Below are positions 1-8,127 of a stretch of 15,302 bases of DNA, in pieces; positions within the stretch are counted from its first letter, which is position 1; every line of letters starts with the position of its first letter. Origin of the DNA: DASZGI01 sp035938995 (GTDB taxonomy: Bacteria > Actinomycetota > Actinomycetes > Streptomycetales > Catenulisporaceae); NCBI RefSeq assembly GCF_035938995.1, contig NZ_DASZGI010000159.1:1-15302 (forward strand). The letters run 5' to 3'. The position numbers were made by a program, and so were the translations under genes. Under the pieces are notes generated by a model. It worked only from the letters and a program-made list of their open reading frames with translations. It was not told the origin of the DNA and searched no databases.

Positions 1-220
1 CATCCCAGACCAGAAACCCTTTCCACCACCCCCCATGCGGGAGACAGTCGTATCCGGTATTAGCCCCGGTTTCCCGGAGTTATCCCAGAGCCTGGGGCAG
101 GTTACCCACGTGTTACTCACCCGTTCGCCACTCACCACCCCGAAGGGCGGTCCGTTCGACTTGCATGTGTTAAGCACGCCGCCAGCGTTCGTCCTGAGCC
201 AGGATCAAACTCTCCAAAAA
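1..220 (-). rRNA. rrs: 16S ribosomal RNA, 5' portion (cut by the window edge)
   Basis: Read on the minus strand, the stretch contains the universal 16S start AGAGTTTGATCCTGGCTCAG followed by GACGAACGCTGGCGGCGTGC, then the conserved run AACACATGCAAGTCGAACGG and GGTGAGTAACACGTGGGTAA. Only about the first 220 nucleotides are present and the gene runs off the left edge. Aligning GAGTTTGATC to E. coli position 9 puts the mature 5' end near 220. The V1-V2 region has a short V1 loop (CCGCCCTTCGGGGTGG), as in actinomycetes. An exact species call is not possible from this fragment. Confidence 0.97.
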
Positions 221-545
221 GAACCTTGACCACTGACAGTCCCGACCGAAACCGGAACAAACCAAACAAAAAACATGGCATCGTAAACAAATGACACACT
301 GTTGAGTTCTCAAAAAACAGACACACAAACCAGGCTCCCAAAGAGCCCCGGCAGGATGCTTGTCTCGCAAACGGAGCGCTTTATCGGCTTCTCCGCGTTG
401 ACGTGATTTCGTCGTAATCGACTCTACCACGCCTTTATGATTGCTCTTGCCAACCTTGCGATCTCGGCATAGGCTGAACCTTTTGCCTTCGATCTGGTGG
501 GCCTTTTTTACAGCAACCCCTCTAGCTTAGCCACCGCGACCCGGG
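221..545 (-). promoter_or_regulatory. rrn leader: rRNA operon leader and promoter region
   Basis: This gene-free stretch feeds the 16S gene and is clearly more AT-rich than the coding DNA around it, as expected for an rrn promoter region. On the minus strand a plausible -10 hexamer TAGAGT lies at 426-421 and TTGGCA at 453-448, but the 21-nt spacer is too long for a normal sigma-A/HrdB promoter, so the exact promoter is not fixed. A second -10-like GATAAA lies at 385-380 without a good -35. More than one start site is likely. No open frame here looks coding. Confidence 0.55.
301..320 (-). promoter_or_regulatory. boxA-like antitermination element in the rRNA leader
   Basis: On the minus strand this reads CTGTTTTTTGAGAACTCAAC. 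It resembles the conserved leader motif found shortly upstream of 16S in many actinobacterial rrn operons, which combines a boxA-type antitermination signal with an RNase-processing stem. It lies about 80 nt upstream of the mature 16S end. A second small stem (GGCTC/GAGCC, 333-347) lies just 5' of it. Confidence 0.6.
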
Positions 546-590
546 CCGTCAACACTCGTGCGAGTGGTTTAGAAGTTGGGTACGCAGGTG

Positions 591-605
591 GCCCCGCGCG
601 GGGGC
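591..605 (-). terminator. GC hairpin downstream of the SpoIIM-family gene
   Basis: GCCCC, a 5-nt loop and GGGGC form a perfect 5-bp stem about 70 nt past the stop codon of the SpoIIM-family gene. A second inverted repeat, CACTCG-TG-CGAGTG, follows at 553-566. Neither has a U-tract, which is common for actinobacterial terminators. Together they could separate this gene from the rRNA promoter region it runs towards. Confidence 0.35.
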
Positions 606-672
606 TGAACGAGTATGCACCACGAGGCGGGCCCGGCGCCAATCGATTACAGGGCCCGTGGAAACCCGCCGC

Positions 673-1677
673 TCAGCCGACTGCAGGCTGCTCGTCGATC
701 CGGTCCACCTCGTCCAGATCGCCGCCCTCGCCTCGCTTGTAGACGTTGCGGCCGCGCACGAACACGTAGGTGAGGAAGCCCGCTTCGACTGTCACGCCGA
801 TGCCGATCCTTGCTGCGGCGGGGAGCGATGACGGCGTCACGAATGCCTCGATGACGCCCGAGCAGAGGAGGGTGAGCACCATGCCGATGCCTACGACGGC
901 CGCTGTGCGCCCTTCGTGCTCGAGGGCGGCTAGTCGCGTGCGGGGTCCGGGGTCGATCATGGTCCAGCCGAGGCGGAGACCGATCCCCGCGGCGATGAAC
1001 AGCGAGGTCATCTCCAGCAGGCCGTGCGGCGTGATGAGCGTGAAGAAGACGTTGCCGCGTCCGGCCGCCACCATGTAGGCGCCGTCAACGCCGAGGTTCG
1101 CGACGTTCTCCCAGAGGACGAAGAGGACGGGGATGCCGAGGAGCGCACCGGAGAATAGGGTTTCCAGGGCGAGCCAGAAGTTGTTGGTCCACACCTGGGC
1201 GGCGAAGTCGCGGGCGGGTGCCGAGGTGTAGTACGTCTCGAAGTCGCCACCCGGTTGGGTGAGTTGTCGCACCTCGGAGGACGGGATCAGCGCGTTACGT
1301 ACTTCCGGATGGGCGACCAGCCACCACCCGAGAACGACCGCGGCGAGGATCGAAAGCATCGCGGTCGTGCCCCACCACCAGCGCGAGCGGTAGATGGCCG
1401 CGGGCAACTTGTCCGTGAAGAACGTCGCAATACTGCGCCAGTTCGCCACGCGCGGAGCGGTGAGCGCCGACCGGGAGAGCGCGAGGGTCGCGGAGAGTCG
1501 GCCGACCAGCTCTGCATCGGGAAGCGCGGTGCGTACGACGGATAGGTCGGTGGCGGTCGCCTGGTGAAGGGCGAGCAGTTCGTCGACCTCTTCGACGGTG
1601 AGTTTCCGGCGGCGGGCCAGCCGGTCGAGCCGGTTCCATTGGGGCGCGCGCCGCATCACGAACGCGTCGATGTCCAT
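673..1677 (-). CDS. SpoIIM-family (DUF95) integral membrane protein
   Basis: The product has 334 residues. The N-terminal cytoplasmic part (1-98) starts MDIDAFVMRR and is rich in basic and helical residues. About five hydrophobic segments follow, near 102-123, 167-190, 209-238, 258-280 and 290-307. The motif PHGLLE (217-222), followed by a Gly-rich helix, is the hallmark of the stage II sporulation protein M family. In Bacillus, SpoIIM belongs to the forespore engulfment machinery; actinobacterial relatives have no proven role. I chose ATG 1677 because the family start is MD-x-D-x-F; upstream in-frame codons would add an unconserved Gly-rich leader. The neighbour is a divergent RDD-family gene, a pairing I recall as recurrent in actinobacteria, which suggests a joint membrane function (inference). 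A G-rich stretch just upstream is a modest ribosome-binding site. Confidence 0.85.
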   Translation of the reverse strand: MDIDAFVMRRAPQWNRLDRLARRRKLTVEEVDELLALHQATATDLSVVRTALPDAELVGRLSATLALSRSALTAPRVANWRSIATFFTDKLPAAIYRSRWWWGTTAMLSILAAVVLGWWLVAHPEVRNALIPSSEVRQLTQPGGDFETYYTSAPARDFAAQVWTNNFWLALETLFSGALLGIPVLFVLWENVANLGVDGAYMVAAGRGNVFFTLITPHGLLEMTSLFIAAGIGLRLGWTMIDPGPRTRLAALEHEGRTAAVVGIGMVLTLLCSGVIEAFVTPSSLPAAARIGIGVTVEAGFLTYVFVRGRNVYKRGEGGDLDEVDRIDEQPAVG

Positions 1678-1751
1678 TCCGCCCCCGCCCTGCCTGCCGG
1701 TATGACAACGCTCACGGTAGAGCACGTGCCTCGCCGGCTTCCAGGCCCCTG

Positions 1752-1805
1752 CTCTACGGTGGGCACTGTCTCTACGGTGGGCACTGTCTCTACGGTGGGC
1801 ACCGT
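1752..1805. repeat. Three 18-bp tandem repeats in a divergent control region
   Basis: The unit CTCTACGGTGGGCACTGT occurs at 1752-1769 and 1770-1787, and with a single T-to-C change at 1788-1805. Each unit contains an ACGGTG-GG-CACYGT dyad, which is a perfect palindrome in the third copy. A degenerate copy in the opposite orientation (11 of 13 bases) lies at 1722-1710. The array ends 21 bp before the RDD start codon and sits within the 149-bp gap between two divergent genes, so it is probably an operator or promoter array, though expansion without function cannot be excluded. Each unit also contains TACGGT, which fits a loose TANNNT -10. Confidence 0.85.
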
Positions 1806-1826
1806 TCCTAGCGCTTTGGGGGGTTC

Positions 1827-2723
1827 ATGGCCGACCTGGTGATCGCCGAAGGCGTGGAGCTGGAGCTTCGTCCGGCCCGGCTCGCCAGCCGCTTCATGGG
1901 CTGGCTGTTGGACGCCCTCATCCAGTCGGTCCTGTTCGTGGTCTTCATCATGGCGACTCTGGCGCTGACCTCGGGTTCGGGGACCGGCGACGCGATGCAC
2001 GCGCTGGTGATCATCGCGCTCGTGCTCGTGACGATCGGATACCCGACCCTCAGCGAGACGCTGTCTACCGGCAAGTCGATTGGTAAGGCGGCCGCTGGAC
2101 TGCGCGTCGTGCGCGTGGATGGCGGACCGGAGCGGTTCAGGCACGCGTTGGCGCGGGCGCTCGCGGGGATGTTCGCCGATCTCAATCTGCCGCTGTTCGC
2201 GGCGATCCTGTTCGGAGACGTGCCGGGGCCGTTCGTGCTGATGATCGGACTGCCCGGGGCCGTTGTGAGCGTGCTATCGAAGCGGGGGCAGCGGATCGGC
2301 GACCTGCTCGCGGGAACGATGGTGGTCCGGGAGCGCATGGACCTCTCGCGTGGCTCGGTCCCGGTGCCGCCGCCTCCGATGCTGACCGCGTGGGCCGCGA
2401 GCGCGACCGTGGGCAACGTGCCGACCGGGCTGATCGTCGCGGCCCGCCAGCTGATCTCGCGCGTCTTCGAGCTCGATCGGCGGGCCGCGGCAGAGCTGGC
2501 GAACGAGCTGGCCCGGCAGTTCTCCGCATACGTCAAGCCGACGCCCCCTGAGGGAACGCCGGCGTATCAGTACCTCGTCGCGGTGACCGGCGAGCGGTTC
2601 CGGCGAGAGACCGGCGCGGTTTTCGGCGGCGTGCCCTACGTGCCCATGCCAGTGCCGGTGCCAGCGCCGGCACTGGTGGCCCGGCAGGCGCCCCCGCCGA
2701 AGCGGAGGCGCCGAGCCTTGTAG
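1827..2723 (+). CDS. RDD-family membrane protein
   Basis: The product has 298 residues. The RDD domain covers about 8-172, with the signature Arg22 and Asp29 in the first helix (SRFMGWLLDALIQ), a second helix near 55-75, the loop GKSIGKAAAGLRVV (82-95), a third hydrophobic stretch (122-150) and the closing QRIGDLLAGTMVV (155-167). Members are small multi-pass proteins of mostly unknown function; some are linked to sodium/proton exchange. The C-terminal 125 residues form a soluble helical region followed by a Pro/Val-rich stretch and a basic end (KRRRRAL), not part of the RDD fold. ATG 1827 is preceded by a GGGGGG run as ribosome-binding site. It is transcribed away from the SpoIIM-family gene and converges on ahcY. 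Confidence 0.85.
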   Translation: MADLVIAEGVELELRPARLASRFMGWLLDALIQSVLFVVFIMATLALTSGSGTGDAMHALVIIALVLVTIGYPTLSETLSTGKSIGKAAAGLRVVRVDGGPERFRHALARALAGMFADLNLPLFAAILFGDVPGPFVLMIGLPGAVVSVLSKRGQRIGDLLAGTMVVRERMDLSRGSVPVPPPPMLTAWAASATVGNVPTGLIVAARQLISRVFELDRRAAAELANELARQFSAYVKPTPPEGTPAYQYLVAVTGERFRRETGAVFGGVPYVPMPVPVPAPALVARQAPPPKRRRRAL

Positions 2724-2750
2724 CGGCCTCGCCGACCTACCCGCCTCCGC
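2702..2750. terminator. Bidirectional terminator-like inverted repeat between the RDD gene and ahcY
   Basis: GCGGAGGCG (2702-2710) and CGCCTCCGC (2742-2750) are a perfect 9-bp inverted repeat enclosing the two convergent 3' ends. The RDD stop at 2721-2723 lies in the loop and the ahcY stop codon directly abuts the right arm. A smaller CGGC-CTC-GCCG hairpin (2724-2734) nests inside. There are no U-tracts. Confidence 0.5.
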
Positions 2751-4190
<1,440 letters not shown>

Positions 4191-4228
4191 GCATGTCCTC
4201 CTCGGTGAACTGACGCCACCGAGTCTAG

Positions 4229-4245
4229 AAGGCCGCATCGGCCCT
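4229..4245 (-). terminator. Hairpin between the WXG100 gene and ahcY
   Basis: On the minus strand AGGGCCG-ATG-CGGCCTT forms a 7-bp stem (one G-U pair) with a 3-nt loop, followed by TCTAGACT. It starts 26 nt past the WXG100 stop codon and would end that transcript before ahcY. Confidence 0.45.
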
Positions 4246-4270
4246 CTGGGCGCGGCGCGTCAACCGACGG

Positions 4271-4573
4271 TCAGCTGTTGCCCCATAGCTGGTGCAGCGA
4301 CGTCTCGGCCTCGGTGTAGCTGGCGTGCGAGTTTTCCAGGGCGGCGGCGATCTGCAGCATCACGGCGTGCAGGTCCTGGGCCGCGAGGTCCCAGATGTGC
4401 TGCTGGTACTGGTAGTTGCCGGACGCGGCGCCGGTCCACTCCGCGGCGATCGGGCGCAGCATGCTCCGAAGATCCGACAGCAGCATGTCCACGTTCGCGG
4501 CGGTACGCCGAACAGCCGCCGCCGCTTCCTCGACGTCGGCGAACCGTACCGAGATCTCCCCGCTCGCTGCCAC
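4271..4573 (-). CDS. WXG100-family (ESAT-6-like) protein
   Basis: From GTG 4573 the product has exactly 100 residues, the family length. Two helices are separated by the WXG turn WTG (46-48) within AAEWTGAAS, and the C-terminal helix contains YTEAE, a YxxxD/E-type signal for type VII (ESX) secretion. Such proteins are small helical hairpins, usually secreted as dimers by an FtsK/EccC-type ATPase. I preferred GTG 4573 (AGGGG site 8 nt upstream) over ATG 4621 because the shorter form has the family length, and a -10-like TACCCT (4628-4623) would start transcription inside the longer one. No EccC, EccD, mycosin or paired WXG partner is nearby, so any secretion apparatus must be encoded elsewhere. 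The partner and role are unknown. Confidence 0.8.
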   Translation of the reverse strand: MAASGEISVRFADVEEAAAAVRRTAANVDMLLSDLRSMLRPIAAEWTGAASGNYQYQQHIWDLAAQDLHAVMLQIAAALENSHASYTEAETSLHQLWGNS

Positions 4574-4622
4574 GCTTCGTACCCCTGTGTCCCAGCCGTC
4601 CCGAGCCTCCCCTTCGGGCATT

Positions 4623-4628
4623 AGGGTA
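4623..4628 (-). promoter_or_regulatory. Possible -10 element of the WXG100 gene
   Basis: TACCCT on the minus strand fits the loose TANNNT -10 pattern and would give a leader of about 44 nt ahead of GTG 4573. No convincing -35 is present at the usual distance. Confidence 0.25.
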
Positions 4629-4695
4629 GCGCCTCGGTCTGACGCAACACACGAGTATGGCGACCATCCGTGCTTTGTTCGTCACCTGCGTTGCG

Positions 4696-4709
4696 CCGCG
4701 CTTGCGCGG
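4696..4709 (-). terminator. GC hairpin after the manB-SIS gene cluster
   Basis: CCGCGC-AA-GCGCGG on the minus strand is a perfect 6-bp inverted repeat starting 6 nt past the stop codon of the SIS-domain gene. It is the likely 3' end of the manB cluster transcript. Confidence 0.45.
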
Positions 4710-4715
4710 TCGACG

Positions 4716-5840
4716 TCACTGGGCGGTGCGCAGCCGGTACTCGTCGATGGTGCGGCCCTGGTCCGGGCTCGCACCGACAAGTACCGCCAGGTAGGCAGCC
4801 GCGAAGTCGGCGAGGGCGATCAGAAAAGCAGCGCGGGCCAGCGGGTCCTCCTGCTCGGCGGTGACCGTCGTGAGCAGCAGGCCGCGGTCGCGGACCAGGG
4901 ACTCGACCACCTTCAGGCGGGGGTCGGCGCCCTGCTCGGCGAGCAGGATCACAGCAGCGGACTGTTCGGCGCCGTCCTCGAACGGATCGCGGAAAATGTC
5001 GCCGGCGCCTGACGCGAGCGGACCGTCCAGCAGACCGAGCAGACCGCTGCCGAGCGCCGGCAGCGCGGCGTGGGTGACCGGGAGTCCGGCCCGCAACGCC
5101 GTCTGGTCGCCGAGTCGTTCCGCGGCGACGGCGGCCACGTGCCCGGAGGCCCACACGGAGGGCGTGCACTCGCCGAAGCGCAGCGCGATCTCCTTGGCCG
5201 GGTTCACGAACGGTTCCTGGCTCGGGCGAAAGCGCACGGCGGCCTCGTCCGCCGCCGACGCAGCCGCCGCGTAGGACTGGGGCGGCAGGATTCCGGCGGT
5301 CTCCGCGACCATCAACGCCGGGACCGCGACCGACCATAGGCGCGCCCAGACCGGAGCGGAGTCGTCGTCCATCGGGATCAGCGTTCCGCGAACCTGCTCG
5401 CAGAGCCGGCCGATCGCCGACGCGGGCGGCGCGACCACGGCGACACGGGTGCCCCGCCGGCCTGCCTCGGCCAGCGCCGCGGCGATCTCGGGGGCGCGCC
5501 CCGCCGTGGACGCCACGAGGACCAAGTCGAGCGGTCCGACCCAGCCGGGCAGCGCCGGACCCGGCACCGGGACGATCGGCACTGCGGCCGCCGCTCCGGC
5601 CACCGCCGTGATCAGCTGCGCGACGGTCGCGCCGGTGCCATAGCCGAGGATGACTAAGGCACGCGGGCGACCGTCAGCACCGAGCGCGCGTAGAGCTCGC
5701 TCTGCTTCAGGCTCGAACTCACGCAGCGCAGCCGCACGGCGGATGCGTGCGCCGGTCGCGGCGGTAAGGCGGAGCGTGCCGCCGTGGTCTGCGCGCTCCG
5801 CGCCCTCGGCGTCAGACAGCAGGTCCTCGTGCAGTTCCAT
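4716..5840 (-). CDS. SIS-domain protein related to bifunctional glucose/mannose-6-phosphate isomerase (TobH-like)
   Basis: The product has 374 residues with the layout of the archaeal/actinobacterial PGI/PMI family: two SIS (sugar isomerase) lobes, about 45-180 and 200-374, the second resembling the bact-PGI C-terminal domain with its NPAKEIA segment (213-219). The key SIS motifs are altered. The usual GMGGS loop reads GYGTGAT (66-72), the phosphate-binding S-x-S-G-x-T-x-E-T element reads ASTAGRAPEI (110-119), and the HNE-type histidine region is not evident. It may therefore bind sugar phosphates without isomerase activity. It is the last gene of the manB cluster, 39 bp after the Trm112-like gene, and starts at ATG 5840 with an AAAGGG site. 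Position next to manB suggests mannose-6-phosphate metabolism (inference). Confidence 0.8.
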   Translation of the reverse strand: MELHEDLLSDAEGAERADHGGTLRLTAATGARIRRAAALREFEPEAERALRALGADGRPRALVILGYGTGATVAQLITAVAGAAAAVPIVPVPGPALPGWVGPLDLVLVASTAGRAPEIAAALAEAGRRGTRVAVVAPPASAIGRLCEQVRGTLIPMDDDSAPVWARLWSVAVPALMVAETAGILPPQSYAAAASAADEAAVRFRPSQEPFVNPAKEIALRFGECTPSVWASGHVAAVAAERLGDQTALRAGLPVTHAALPALGSGLLGLLDGPLASGAGDIFRDPFEDGAEQSAAVILLAEQGADPRLKVVESLVRDRGLLLTTVTAEQEDPLARAAFLIALADFAAAYLAVLVGASPDQGRTIDEYRLRTAQ

Positions 5841-5879
5841 AGCGCCCTTTTTTCGGTGCAGCCTGGATGTCGGTGCGTC

Positions 5880-6062
5880 TCAGCCCCGCTTGCGCGCCTC
5901 GTCGATCAGTAGCACGGGGATGTGGTCGCGGACCGGGTACGCCAGCGCGCAGGACTCGTCGGTGCAGACGAGTTCGTTGGTCTCGAGGTCCTCACGCAGC
6001 GGCGCGTGGCACTTCGGGCAGACCAGGATCTCCAACAACGACGGTTCGACGAGGGTGGCCAT
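5880..6062 (-). CDS. Trm112-like (DUF343) zinc-ribbon protein
   Basis: The product has 60 residues. Four cysteines, Cys15-x2-Cys18 and Cys33-x4-Cys38, form a zinc ribbon within the family framework LLEILVCPKCHAPL and the C-terminal YPVRDHIPVLLIDEAR. Eukaryotic and archaeal Trm112 activates methyltransferases; the small bacterial forms have no settled role, although this family is often found next to manB in actinobacteria. ATG 6062 follows an AGGA site by 6 nt, and the family begins MATLVEPSLLEILVCP or similar. It lies 22 bp after manB and 39 bp before the SIS gene, so it is probably cotranscribed with both. Confidence 0.9.
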   Translation of the reverse strand: MATLVEPSLLEILVCPKCHAPLREDLETNELVCTDESCALAYPVRDHIPVLLIDEARKRG

Positions 6063-6084
6063 GACTATTCCTGTTCGTCTCGGT

Positions 6085-7470
6085 TCACGCACGCACGATC
6101 GCGAGGACGGCGTCGCGGACGGCGGCGACCTCGTCGGGCGTGCGGGCCTCGATGTTGAGCCGGAGCAGTGGCTCGGTGTTTGACGGGCGCAGGTTGAACC
6201 ACCAACCGTCGCCCTGCACGGTCATGCCGTCGAGGTCGTCGATGGTGACGCCGGGCTCGTCCGCATAGGCGGCCCGGACCGCGGCGGTGCGCCCGGCCTG
6301 GTCCGCGACCTCGCTGTTGATCTCGCCGGACGCGGAGTACCGGGAGTAATCGGCGACGAGCTCTGACAGCGGCGCTTCCTGCTCGCCGAGCGCGGCCAGC
6401 ACGTGCATGGCAGCGAGCATGCCGGTGTCGGCCTTCCAGAAGTCCGCGAAGTAGTAGTGCGCGGAGTGCTCGCCGCCGAAGACGGCCCCGGTCTCGGCCA
6501 TCTTCTGCTTGATGAAGGAGTGGCCGACGCGGGTGCGCACAGGGGTGCCCCCGTGCTCGCGCACGATCTCGGCGACGGCGTGCGAGGTGATCAGGTTGTG
6601 GATGATCGTCGCGCCGGGGTGCTTGGCCAGTTCGCGCACCGCGACCAGCGCGGTGACGGCGGACGGCGGGACCGGCTCGCCGCGCTCGTCCACCACGAAG
6701 CAGCGGTCCGCGTCGCCGTCGAAGGCCAGGCCGATGTCGGCGCCGGTCTCGACGACCTTCTTCTGCAGGTCCACCAGGTTCTTCGGGTCCAGCGGGTTGG
6801 CCTCGTGGTTGGGGAACGAGCCGTCGAGCTCGAAGTAGAGCGCGACCAGGTCGATCGGCAGGCCCTCGAAGACCACGGGGACGGTGTGGCCGCCCATGCC
6901 GTTGCCGGCGTCCACGACCACCTTGAGGCGGCGGTTGGCGCTGATGTCGACCAGCGTCCGGATGTACTCGGCGTAGGCGGTGAGCAGGTCGCGCTGGGTG
7001 ATCGTGCCCTGAGTCGCCGCCGGGGTGAAGACCGTGCCGGGCTCGGCGAGCTCGCGGGCGGCCAGGTCGCGGATCTCGGCCAGGCCGGTGTCCTGGCCGA
7101 CCGGGGCGGCGCCGGCGCGGCACATCTTGATGCCGTTGTACTTGGCCGGGTTGTGGCTGGCGGTGAACATCGCGCCGGGCAGGTTGAGGTGGCCGGAGGC
7201 GAAGTAGAGCTGGTCGGTCGAGGCCAGGCCGATCTTGACGACGTCGGCGCCCTGGGACGCGGCGCCACGGGCGAAGGCGTCGGACAGGGCGGGAGAGGAG
7301 GGGCGCATGTCCCAGCCGACGGTGATGGCGGCGGCGCCGGTCACCCGGACGAAGGCCGCGCCGATCACCTCCGCGATGCGCTCGTCGAGCTGGTCGGGGT
7401 AGATCCCCCGGACGTCGTACGCCTTGACCAGATGGGTCAGGTCACCTGCGGTCGGGTGCGGGGCGGTCAC
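6085..7470 (-). CDS. manB: Phosphomannomutase/phosphoglucomutase
   Basis: The product has 461 residues from GTG 7470. It interconverts mannose-6-phosphate and mannose-1-phosphate (and possibly the glucose phosphates), feeding GDP-mannose and cell-envelope glycans. The alpha-D-phosphohexomutase signatures are complete: the N-terminal VKAYDVRG (15-22), the phosphoserine loop TASHNP (103-108, Ser105), the metal site DGDADR (251-256), the sugar-recognition loop GGEHS (332-336) and the phosphate-binding RPSNTEP (428-434). I chose GTG 7470 because it leaves the short N-terminus usual before KAYDVRG. ATG 7509 (13 residues longer) is the main alternative; neither has a strong ribosome-binding site. 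It follows DUF3499 and precedes the Trm112-like and SIS genes on the same strand. Confidence 0.93.
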   Translation of the reverse strand: MTAPHPTAGDLTHLVKAYDVRGIYPDQLDERIAEVIGAAFVRVTGAAAITVGWDMRPSSPALSDAFARGAASQGADVVKIGLASTDQLYFASGHLNLPGAMFTASHNPAKYNGIKMCRAGAAPVGQDTGLAEIRDLAARELAEPGTVFTPAATQGTITQRDLLTAYAEYIRTLVDISANRRLKVVVDAGNGMGGHTVPVVFEGLPIDLVALYFELDGSFPNHEANPLDPKNLVDLQKKVVETGADIGLAFDGDADRCFVVDERGEPVPPSAVTALVAVRELAKHPGATIIHNLITSHAVAEIVREHGGTPVRTRVGHSFIKQKMAETGAVFGGEHSAHYYFADFWKADTGMLAAMHVLAALGEQEAPLSELVADYSRYSASGEINSEVADQAGRTAAVRAAYADEPGVTIDDLDGMTVQGDGWWFNLRPSNTEPLLRLNIEARTPDEVAAVRDAVLAIVRA

Positions 7471-7552
7471 GGTCTTCGGCTCCGTCTCTTCCAGATGCGC
7501 ACTCAGCATCACTCTCGTCGGAGCGAGCCTACCGGCTGCGCCGCGAGCGCGG

Positions 7553-7936
7553 TCAGGCGTCTGTCTCGGTGACGGCCCGCAGATGGCCGCGGCGCGGCGG
7601 GGTGTCCCCGTGCGGGGTGGGGACCGCATGCGGCGGCTCGGAGTCCCGGCTGGTCACCGGCGCGCGGGCGGCCTCGCGGACGGCGAGCGCGAGGGCCTCG
7701 AGATCGTCGCTCGAGGGGGTGCGCCGACCGGTCTCCGGCGGGGAGAGCCGCACCACCTGCCAGCCGCGTGGGGCGGTCAGCCGTTCGGAGTGTTCCGAAC
7801 AAAGGTCGTAACAGTGCGGCTCCGGATAGGTCGCGAGCGGCCCGAGAACGGCGGTGGAGTCCGCATAAACGTACGTCAACGTCGCCACGGCCTGGCGACC
7901 ACAGGCGGTGCGCGAACAGCGACGGACAGGGCTCAC
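7553..7936 (-). CDS. DUF3499 family protein with a predicted metal-binding N-terminus
   Basis: The product has 127 residues from GTG 7936. The conserved N-terminal half reads SPVRRCSRTACGRQAVATLT and continues through a YVYADSTAVLGPLATY segment to HCYDLCSEH and LTAPRGW. Cys7, Cys12, Cys42, Cys46 and His49 are spaced like a zinc-ribbon or knuckle. The C-terminal third (about 75-127) is variable and probably disordered. The function is unknown; the family is almost confined to actinobacteria and lies beside manB. I recognise the start by the family opening M-S-P-V-R-R-C. No Shine-Dalgarno sequence precedes it, and a TACACT -10 lies only 7 nt upstream, so the mRNA is probably leaderless. Confidence 0.88.
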   Translation of the reverse strand: MSPVRRCSRTACGRQAVATLTYVYADSTAVLGPLATYPEPHCYDLCSEHSERLTAPRGWQVVRLSPPETGRRTPSSDDLEALALAVREAARAPVTSRDSEPPHAVPTPHGDTPPRRGHLRAVTETDA

Positions 7937-7960
7937 ATGCGCGAGTGTATTGCCGGGGCC
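7937..7960 (-). promoter_or_regulatory. Probable leaderless promoter of the DUF3499 gene
   Basis: On the minus strand TACACT is followed by CGCGCAT and then the GTG start. A transcription start at the usual distance falls on or next to the first base of the start codon. A CTGGC-AGC-GCCAG dyad lies just upstream, where the -35 region would be. Confidence 0.45.
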
Positions 7961-8009
7961 CCTGGCGCTGCCAGACGACGCGCAATCTGTGTCTTGAGAG
8001 GGCACGTTC

Positions 8010-8048
8010 TTGTCCGGGGCGGGACAACTAATCCGCCCGGAGGGGCGG
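8010..8048. promoter_or_regulatory. Two adjacent inverted repeats in the DUF3499/metallopeptidase divergent region
   Basis: TTGTCC-N6-GGACAA (8010-8027) and CCGCCC-GGAG-GGGCGG (8033-8048) are perfect 6-bp dyads five bases apart, near the middle of the 191-bp gap between two divergent genes. They could be operators or transcript hairpins; no regulator can be named. Confidence 0.4.
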
Positions 8049-8108
8049 GACGGGTATCGGCACTGTTCGAAAAGCCGGTATAGACCGCTTGTAGGCTTCC
8101 CGGGCACC

Positions 8109-8123
8109 CGAGGGCTACCCTCG
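8109..8123 (+). promoter_or_regulatory. Dyad overlapping the -10 of the metallopeptidase-family gene
   Basis: CGAGGG-CTA-CCCTCG is a perfect inverted repeat. It contains the -10-like TACCCT (8116-8121), which ends 6 nt before the GTG start at 8128, giving a probable leaderless transcript. The dyad position would suit a repressor site. Confidence 0.4.
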
Positions 8124-8127
8124 ATCC

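Noticed and set aside
1752..1842. 18-bp repeats as coding sequence (repeating Ser-Thr-Val-Gly-Thr-Val)
   Set aside because: A frame crosses the array because 18 is divisible by 3, but it overlaps both divergent genes and has no product resembling a protein.
4191..4270. SAH or SAM riboswitch upstream of ahcY
   Set aside because: Only 80 bases are available and they are explained by a terminator-like hairpin, a possible -10 and a ribosome-binding site; no riboswitch core was seen.
6403..7572. Plus-strand open frame of 389 codons
   Set aside because: Antisense to manB with the typical Val/Gly/Asp/Arg-rich composition of a GC-rich shadow frame.
7937..8107. N-terminal extension of DUF3499 to 8107
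   Set aside because: The extra 57 residues do not resemble the family, which begins at SPVRRCSRTAC, and would run through the divergent promoter region.
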